Part shown: in pieces, positions 21,521 through 25,544 of the stretch
Layout: each line of letters opens with the position of its first letter
Position numbering within the stretch: position 1 is the stretch's first letter
Assembly (NCBI GenBank): GCA_046723645.1
Contig: JBKOUY010000047.1
Coordinates: forward strand, 1 to 25,544
From: DASQUK01 sp046723645
GTDB taxonomy: Bacteria > Actinomycetota > Acidimicrobiia > Acidimicrobiales > VFJN01
Direction: 5' to 3'
DNA: 25,544 nt
Made by a program: the position numbers and the translations under genes
The notes under the pieces: model-generated
Database searches by the model: none
Told to the model about the DNA's origin: nothing
The model's input: the letters and a program-made list of their open reading frames with translations, nothing else

Positions 21521-21903
21521 GCATGCCCTACCGCCACGAGCTGCGCGTCCGCTACGGCGAGGTCGACATGCAGCGCCACGTGTTCAACGCCCACTACCTG
21601 GCGTACGTCGACGACGCCTTCGACACGTGGCTGCGGTCGACCCTCGGTCGCGACTACGAATCCAACTTCGACATGGTGCTCAAGCGGGCGGACTTCACCT
21701 GGCACGGGGGCGCCAGCTTCGGCGACGTGCTCGCCATCGACGTCGCCGCCCGGCGCTGGGGCACCACCAGCTTCGACATCGGCTACGAGGGGTCGGTGGG
21801 TGAGCAGCCCGTGTTCACCGCGGTGGTGACCTACGTGTCGGTGGCGCCCGGCACCACCGAACCCGCGCCCGTGCCCGAGGCGGTCCGGTCGGCACTGGCG
21901 TGA
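21517..21903 (+). CDS. Hotdog-fold acyl-CoA thioesterase (4HBT/YbgC type)
   Basis: A 128-residue single-domain hotdog protein that probably hydrolyses an acyl-CoA. RYGEVDMQRHVFNAHYLAYVDDAF matches the active-site block of YbgC/4-hydroxybenzoyl-CoA thioesterases, with the usual Asp present in GEVDMQ and an HVFNAHY segment. The second half has FTWHGGASFGDVLAIDVAAR and FDIGYEG strands. The substrate is unknown. GTG 21517 overlaps the argH stop; ATG 21523 is an equally good start. It also overlaps the next gene by GTGA, so it appears translationally linked to the arg cluster, although no arginine role is known for the family. Confidence 0.85.
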   Translation: MSMPYRHELRVRYGEVDMQRHVFNAHYLAYVDDAFDTWLRSTLGRDYESNFDMVLKRADFTWHGGASFGDVLAIDVAARRWGTTSFDIGYEGSVGEQPVFTAVVTYVSVAPGTTEPAPVPEAVRSALA

Positions 21904-22610
21904 GCATCGTCGAGCGCGACTTCTACCGTCGCGACCCCAGGGAGGTGGCACCGGAGCTGCTCAACAAGCTGCTGGTGCGGCGGGGGACCGCCGGCGACGG
22001 TGCCGACGCGGCGGAGCGCGTCGGCCGCATCGTCGAGGTCGAGGCCTACTGCGGTGGCATCGACCCGGGCAGCCACGCGTACCGCGGCCTGACGCCGCGC
22101 AACCGCACGATGTTCGGGCCCCCGGGTGGCCTCTACGTGTACTTCACCTACGGCATGCACTGGTGCGCCAACGCGGTGTGCGGCGAGGAGGGCGAGGGCG
22201 TGGCGGTGCTGCTGCGTGCACTGGCCCCGGTGGCCGGCCTGGACGCCATGCGGGCGGTCCGGCCCCGGGCCCGGCGCGATCGCGACCTGTGCAGCGGCCC
22301 GGCGAAGCTCTGCCAGGCGCTCGGGCTGGGCCGGGCGTTCGACGGGGCCGACCTCGTGACGGGCGACCGCGGCGTCGTCGTGTGCGACGACGGCACACCC
22401 CCGCCGGCCGATCCGGTCCAGACCACCCGGATCGGGCTCAGCGCCGGGGCCGAGCACCCCTGGCGCTGGTACGTGCGTGGCGATCCCAACGTGTCCTGGC
22501 CACGGGCGCCCCGCGGCGGCATTGCCGAGGCCGCGGGTTCCACGCCTCCCGGCGTCAGCGGGCAGGCTCGACGGTCTGGGCGCTCTGCACGCAGCGCATC
22601 GCCTCGATGA
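21900..22610 (+). CDS. 3-methyladenine DNA glycosylase (AAG/MPG family)
   Basis: Excises alkylated or deaminated purines by flipping the base into the active site. The 236-residue protein has LLNKLLVRR, the catalytic segment RIVEVEAYCGGIDPGSHAYRG (Glu activates water), TPRNRTMFGPPGGLYVYFTY with the Tyr that wedges into DNA, DLCSGPAKLCQALG, and TTRIGLSAGAEHPWRWYVRG near the end. About 30 residues rich in Gly, Ser and Arg follow the domain and may be unstructured. Start GTG 21900 overlaps the thioesterase stop. It ends the plus-strand string; genes of the other strand follow. Confidence 0.92.
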   Translation: MSIVERDFYRRDPREVAPELLNKLLVRRGTAGDGADAAERVGRIVEVEAYCGGIDPGSHAYRGLTPRNRTMFGPPGGLYVYFTYGMHWCANAVCGEEGEGVAVLLRALAPVAGLDAMRAVRPRARRDRDLCSGPAKLCQALGLGRAFDGADLVTGDRGVVVCDDGTPPPADPVQTTRIGLSAGAEHPWRWYVRGDPNVSWPRAPRGGIAEAAGSTPPGVSGQARRSGRSARSASPR

Positions 22611-22749
22611 ACCCGGGCTGCGCGGCGCGCCGCTCCATCTCCGCGGGCGTGAGCTCGACGACGGGCTGCTGGCTCCACCAGACGTTGCCAAGCGGTCGCG
22701 CAAGAGTCGCTCCTGCAGCGGCCCCGGTCTTGCACTCGCTCGCGGTCAG
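22555..22749 (-). other. Unexplained minus-strand open frame without a normal start
   Basis: The minus strand reads LTASECKTGAAAGATLARPL, then GNVWWSQQPVVELTPAEMER and ends IEAMRCVQSAQTVEPAR at a TGA (22555-22557). Composition and codon use in its second half look protein-like, unlike the Arg-rich shadows nearby. There is no in-frame ATG, GTG or TTG in a useful place; CTG 22749 is the only near-cognate option. It overlaps the 3' end of the glycosylase gene. It could be a decayed gene end, a frameshifted remnant or chance. The rest of 22611-22829 shows nothing else. Confidence 0.22.
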
Positions 22750-22829
22750 GTTGGCGCGCGCGACGGGCCGTGGGGTCGCCGCTGCGGGCTCGCACCCGTG
22801 ACGGCAGGCGGGGCCACCGCCGCGGCGCC

Positions 22830-23453
22830 TCAGGCGTCGGTCGGCGAGACGCAGGACGGCATGCGGTTGGCCTTGGCGAACTCGTCGATCCAGCCGGTGA
22901 TCTGCTGGCCCTGGCCGGGCTTCTCCGACACCAGGAGCCGGGCATCGGGGTCGGTGCGGAGCGCGTCGGCGTAGCTCTCCCGGTCCCCGAGGTAGGTGCG
23001 CCAGTCGGCCAGCCACTCGCTGGCCCTCCGGCGCTGGTCGCCGGCCGGCGCCAACGTGGCCAGGTCGTCGAGGTCGTCGAGCATGGCGGCGTAGGCCCCG
23101 TTGGCCCGCGCCAGCACGTCCGCCCGCTCCGCGGCCGTGTGCGACGCGCTGGCGACCGGTAGCCGGTCCACGTCCTCCAGCGTGCTGGCGCAGCGCTCCT
23201 CGGCCGCCTCGGCGAACGCCGGGTCGTCGAGGCGATCGATCGGGGGCTGGCGGCCAGGCCCGAACGCCAGGTACAGCACGTAGCCCCACATCGACACGAG
23301 CGCACACACGACGACGATGACGACCAGCCGGCCCAGGCGCGACGACCGTCCGGCCGGCGCGCCGTCGTCGCTGTGGTCCTCGGTCGGTACCCGCGGGGCC
23401 TGGACGGTCACAGCACCAGGCTCGCCGGCTCGGGCCGGTAGCGTCCAGTTCAT
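22830..23453 (-). CDS. Single-pass membrane protein of unknown function
   Basis: I do not recognise a family. From ATG 23453 it has 207 residues: a short Pro/Asp/Ser-rich cytoplasmic N-terminus ending in basic residues (GRSSRLGR), one transmembrane helix (LVVIVVVCALVSMWGYVLYL, ~residues 46-65), and an outside domain of ~140 residues that is mostly helical and acidic. That domain includes CASTLEDVDRLP, YAAMLDDLDDLATLAPAGD and a late Cys in NRMPSCVSPTDA, so a disulfide between the two Cys is possible. The start is uncertain: ATG 23453 shares the CATG palindrome with the tyrS start, and GTG 23414 would also keep the helix. Divergent from tyrS. Confidence 0.7.
   Translation of the reverse strand: MNWTLPARAGEPGAVTVQAPRVPTEDHSDDGAPAGRSSRLGRLVVIVVVCALVSMWGYVLYLAFGPGRQPPIDRLDDPAFAEAAEERCASTLEDVDRLPVASASHTAAERADVLARANGAYAAMLDDLDDLATLAPAGDQRRRASEWLADWRTYLGDRESYADALRTDPDARLLVSEKPGQGQQITGWIDEFAKANRMPSCVSPTDA
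23439..23444 (+). promoter_or_regulatory. Possible -10 box for leaderless tyrS
   Basis: TAGCGT fits TANNNT and ends 7 nt before ATG 23452, and no Shine-Dalgarno is present. No clear -35 is seen. It lies within the N-terminal codons of the divergent membrane-protein gene if that gene starts at 23453. Confidence 0.3.
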
Positions 23454-24741
23454 GAGCGAGCCGAGCGCCACGCTGCTCGACGACCTGGAGGCCCGTGAGC
23501 TGGTTCAGGACTCCACCGACCGCGCGCAGCTGGCGGCGCGTCTCGCCACCGGGCCCATCGCCCTGTACTACGGCTGCGATCCCACCGCCGACAGTCTCCA
23601 CGTCGGCAACCTCATCGGCCTGCTCGTGCTGCGGCGGTTCCAGGACGCCGGCCACCGGCCGGTCGCGCTGGCTGGTGGCGCCACCGGGATGGTCGGCGAC
23701 CCCAGTGGGCAGTCCGACGAGCGCAACCTGCTCGACGCCGAGACACTCGATGCCAACGTGGCTGCGATCAAGACCCAGATGGCGCGCATCCTCGACTTCG
23801 AGACGGGCGGGGCCGTCCTCGTGGACAACCGCGACTGGACGGCGGACGTCACGCTGCTCGACTTCCTGCGGAAAATCGGCAAGCACGTGACGGTCAACCA
23901 GATGCTGACGCGGGAGTCCGTCCGGGCCCGCCTCGCCGGCGAACAGGGCATCAGCTACACCGAGTTCAGCTACATGCTGCTGCAGGCCCAGGACTACCTG
24001 TGGCTCAACGAGCACCTCGGCGTCGAGCTGCAGATCGGCGGGTCCGACCAGTGGGGGAACATCGTCTCCGGGATCGACCTCATCCGCCGCGTGCGGGGCG
24101 AGGCCGTCCACGGTCTGTCGTGGCCGCTGATCACGGCCCCCGACGGATCGAAGATCGGCAAGTCCACCGGCGCCCGGGTCTGGCTCGATCCTGCCCGGAC
24201 CAGCCCGTATCGCTTCTACCAGCACTGGATGCAGACTGACGACCGGCAGGTCAGGGAATATCTGGCCAAGTTCACGCTGTTGGATGTGTCGAACGTCGAC
24301 GAGCTGGCGGCCGAGCACGCGAAGGCGCCAGAACGTCGGCGAGGACAGACGCTGCTGGCTCGTGAGGTCACCACGCTGGTGCACGGGGCGGGCGCCGCCC
24401 GGGCTGCCGAGCAGGCGTCGGAGATCCTGTTCGGCGGCTCCCCGGTCGAGGCCGACAGCGATGCACTGGCGGCGGTGGCGGCGGAGGTTCCAACCGCACC
24501 GCTCGGGTCGGACGAGGACCTGGCGGCCGGGACGGACCTGGTGCCGTTGCTGGTCGACGCAGAGCTCGCCAGCTCCAGGGGCGATGCCCGCCGGGCCCTG
24601 GAGCAGGGTGCGGTGTCGGTCAACGGCGAGCGGGCCCAGCCCGGTAGGATGATCGGGAAGGACGACCTCCTCCACGGGCGGTACGTCGTCCTACGGAAGG
24701 GCAAGAAATCCTACGCCGTCCTCGTCCGGGAGGACGGCTGA
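23452..24741 (+). CDS. tyrS: Tyrosyl-tRNA synthetase
   Basis: Class I synthetase that charges tRNA-Tyr. The 429-residue protein has the Tyr pocket and HIGH region YYGCDPTADSLHVGNLIGL (HVGN at residues ~50-53), FSYMLLQAQDYLWL, QIGGSDQWGNIVSGIDLIRR, and the KMSKS equivalent KIGKS at ~234. The C-terminal S4 RNA-binding domain (~360-429) contains SSRGDARRALEQGAVSVNGE. This layout is the usual bacterial TyrRS. The start is ATG 23452, which begins MSEPSATLLDDLEARELVQ, with no Shine-Dalgarno. The 16S rRNA promoter begins 38 nt after its stop. Confidence 0.96.
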   Translation: MSEPSATLLDDLEARELVQDSTDRAQLAARLATGPIALYYGCDPTADSLHVGNLIGLLVLRRFQDAGHRPVALAGGATGMVGDPSGQSDERNLLDAETLDANVAAIKTQMARILDFETGGAVLVDNRDWTADVTLLDFLRKIGKHVTVNQMLTRESVRARLAGEQGISYTEFSYMLLQAQDYLWLNEHLGVELQIGGSDQWGNIVSGIDLIRRVRGEAVHGLSWPLITAPDGSKIGKSTGARVWLDPARTSPYRFYQHWMQTDDRQVREYLAKFTLLDVSNVDELAAEHAKAPERRRGQTLLAREVTTLVHGAGAARAAEQASEILFGGSPVEADSDALAAVAAEVPTAPLGSDEDLAAGTDLVPLLVDAELASSRGDARRALEQGAVSVNGERAQPGRMIGKDDLLHGRYVVLRKGKKSYAVLVREDG

Positions 24742-24779
24742 GCAGGGGCGAGAAAACTGTCCGAAACCTGGCCGTCAGG

Positions 24780-24808
24780 TTGACGGTCTCCAGGTAGGCC
24801 GTTAGATT
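24780..24808 (+). promoter_or_regulatory. rRNA operon promoter
   Basis: TTGACG (24780-24785), 17-nt spacer, TAGATT (24803-24808): a strong sigma-70-type promoter about 310 nt before 16S. An AACCTG/CAGGTT hairpin (24765-24781) sits just upstream and overlaps the -35; without a U-run it is a poor terminator for tyrS. An A-rich GAGAAAACTG precedes it and may act as a weak UP element. Confidence 0.7.
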
Positions 24809-24890
24809 GGTCCTTCGCCCCGGAGCGGCCCCTAGGCTGCCCGCGGCTCACGCAAGGCCGGCACCAACGCTCCGAGCAGGGCGCGTGCCG

Positions 24891-24918
24891 GGAGCGAATG
24901 GGCGCTCCTTGAAAACAG
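24891..24918 (+). promoter_or_regulatory. boxB hairpin and boxA antitermination element of rrn leader
   Basis: GGAGCG (24891-24896) pairs with CGCTCC (24903-24908) over AATGGG, forming a boxB-like hairpin. CGCTCCTTGAAAACAG (24903-24918) resembles the boxA sequences of rRNA leaders that recruit NusB and S10 for antitermination. Confidence 0.55.
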
Positions 24919-25120
24919 AAGAGAGGACGAGAGAGCGAGTGCGGGCGACCGCTCCGGGACGCTTGTTCCGGCGCGGTCGTGTGAAACGAAACGCACCGTC
25001 AATTATCCGGGTGGTGCTTGCACCATCCGATGGTGCCAGTGCTTCGGGCTCGAGGGATTCACTCGGGTGCGAGGCGTCTCTATCGAAGGGTGTCGTCGCC
25101 TGGCGACGGCGCTCGAGATT
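24919..25120 (+). other. Pre-16S leader with hairpins
   Basis: Spacer between boxA and mature 16S rRNA. It contains the palindrome GCACCATC-C-GATGGTGC (25020-25036) and CGTCGCC-T-GGCGACG (25094-25108). These would fold in the precursor and probably take part in processing. The main RNase III stem needs the 3' side of 16S, which is outside the window. No gene is seen here. Confidence 0.6.

Positions 25121-25544
<424 letters not shown>

Noticed and set aside
22611..22829. Possible tRNA in the gap after the glycosylase gene (GGGTGCGAGCCC resembles a T arm)
   Set aside because: The GTTCRAnYC core is not met, and no acceptor or anticodon stem could be placed around it on either strand.
25020..25036. 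Palindrome GCACCATCCGATGGTGC as a copy of the operator at 9496-9512
   Set aside because: The core CCATC/GATGG is shared, but the outer bases are rearranged. Within a pre-rRNA leader a structural role is simpler.

Overview
The window is very GC-rich, densely coded chromosomal DNA that looks actinobacterial, most likely from the class Acidimicrobiia. Support: the gene order argC-J-B-D-F-R-G-H and infC-rpmI-rplT, a DUF1844-type gene divergent from infC, several starts with a TANNNT -10 hexamer 6-7 nt upstream and no Shine-Dalgarno (leaderless style), and the 5' part of a 16S rRNA gene at the right edge whose final bases resemble Acidimicrobiia as I remember them. The assignment to class is inference. 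I see no insertion sequence, prophage, CRISPR array or tRNA gene.

Left part (1-7836): a G/C homopolymer-rich edge, hisG (histidine step 1), a small cold-shock-domain-like protein and a convergent DUF1844-like gene. A long leader then precedes the translation block infC (IF-3, apparently starting at ATA), rpmI (L35), rplT (L20), a SpoU/TrmH RNA methyltransferase, pheS and pheT. A 19-bp perfect hairpin closes this block.

Middle part (7929-12882): an accessory module. A winged-helix SAM methyltransferase and a glyoxalase-fold (VOC) protein form a minus-strand operon. Divergent from it is a 1103-residue P-loop ATPase of the large actinobacterial regulator type. The 144-bp region between them holds two related palindromes lying on the likely -35 and -10 of the methyltransferase promoter, and a hairpin that can pair with the methyltransferase Shine-Dalgarno. 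This is the best candidate here for an undescribed regulated system.

Right part (12938-22610): a complete cyclic arginine pathway, argC-argJ-argB-argD-argF-argR-argG-argH, with most junctions being 4-base GTGA/ATGA overlaps. ArgJ recycles the acetyl group, and ArgR with a TGCAT-N4-ATGCA box upstream of argC should close the feedback loop. The string continues with the same tight overlaps into a hotdog thioesterase and a 3-methyladenine DNA glycosylase. A 120-bp argG-argH spacer carries two GAA-loop hairpins bounded by 32-bp imperfect direct repeats.

Right edge: a one-pass membrane protein on the minus strand shares its start region with divergent tyrS. After tyrS come an rrn promoter (TTGACG-17-TAGATT), boxB/boxA-like antitermination elements, and the first ~424 nt of 16S rRNA, cut by the window end.
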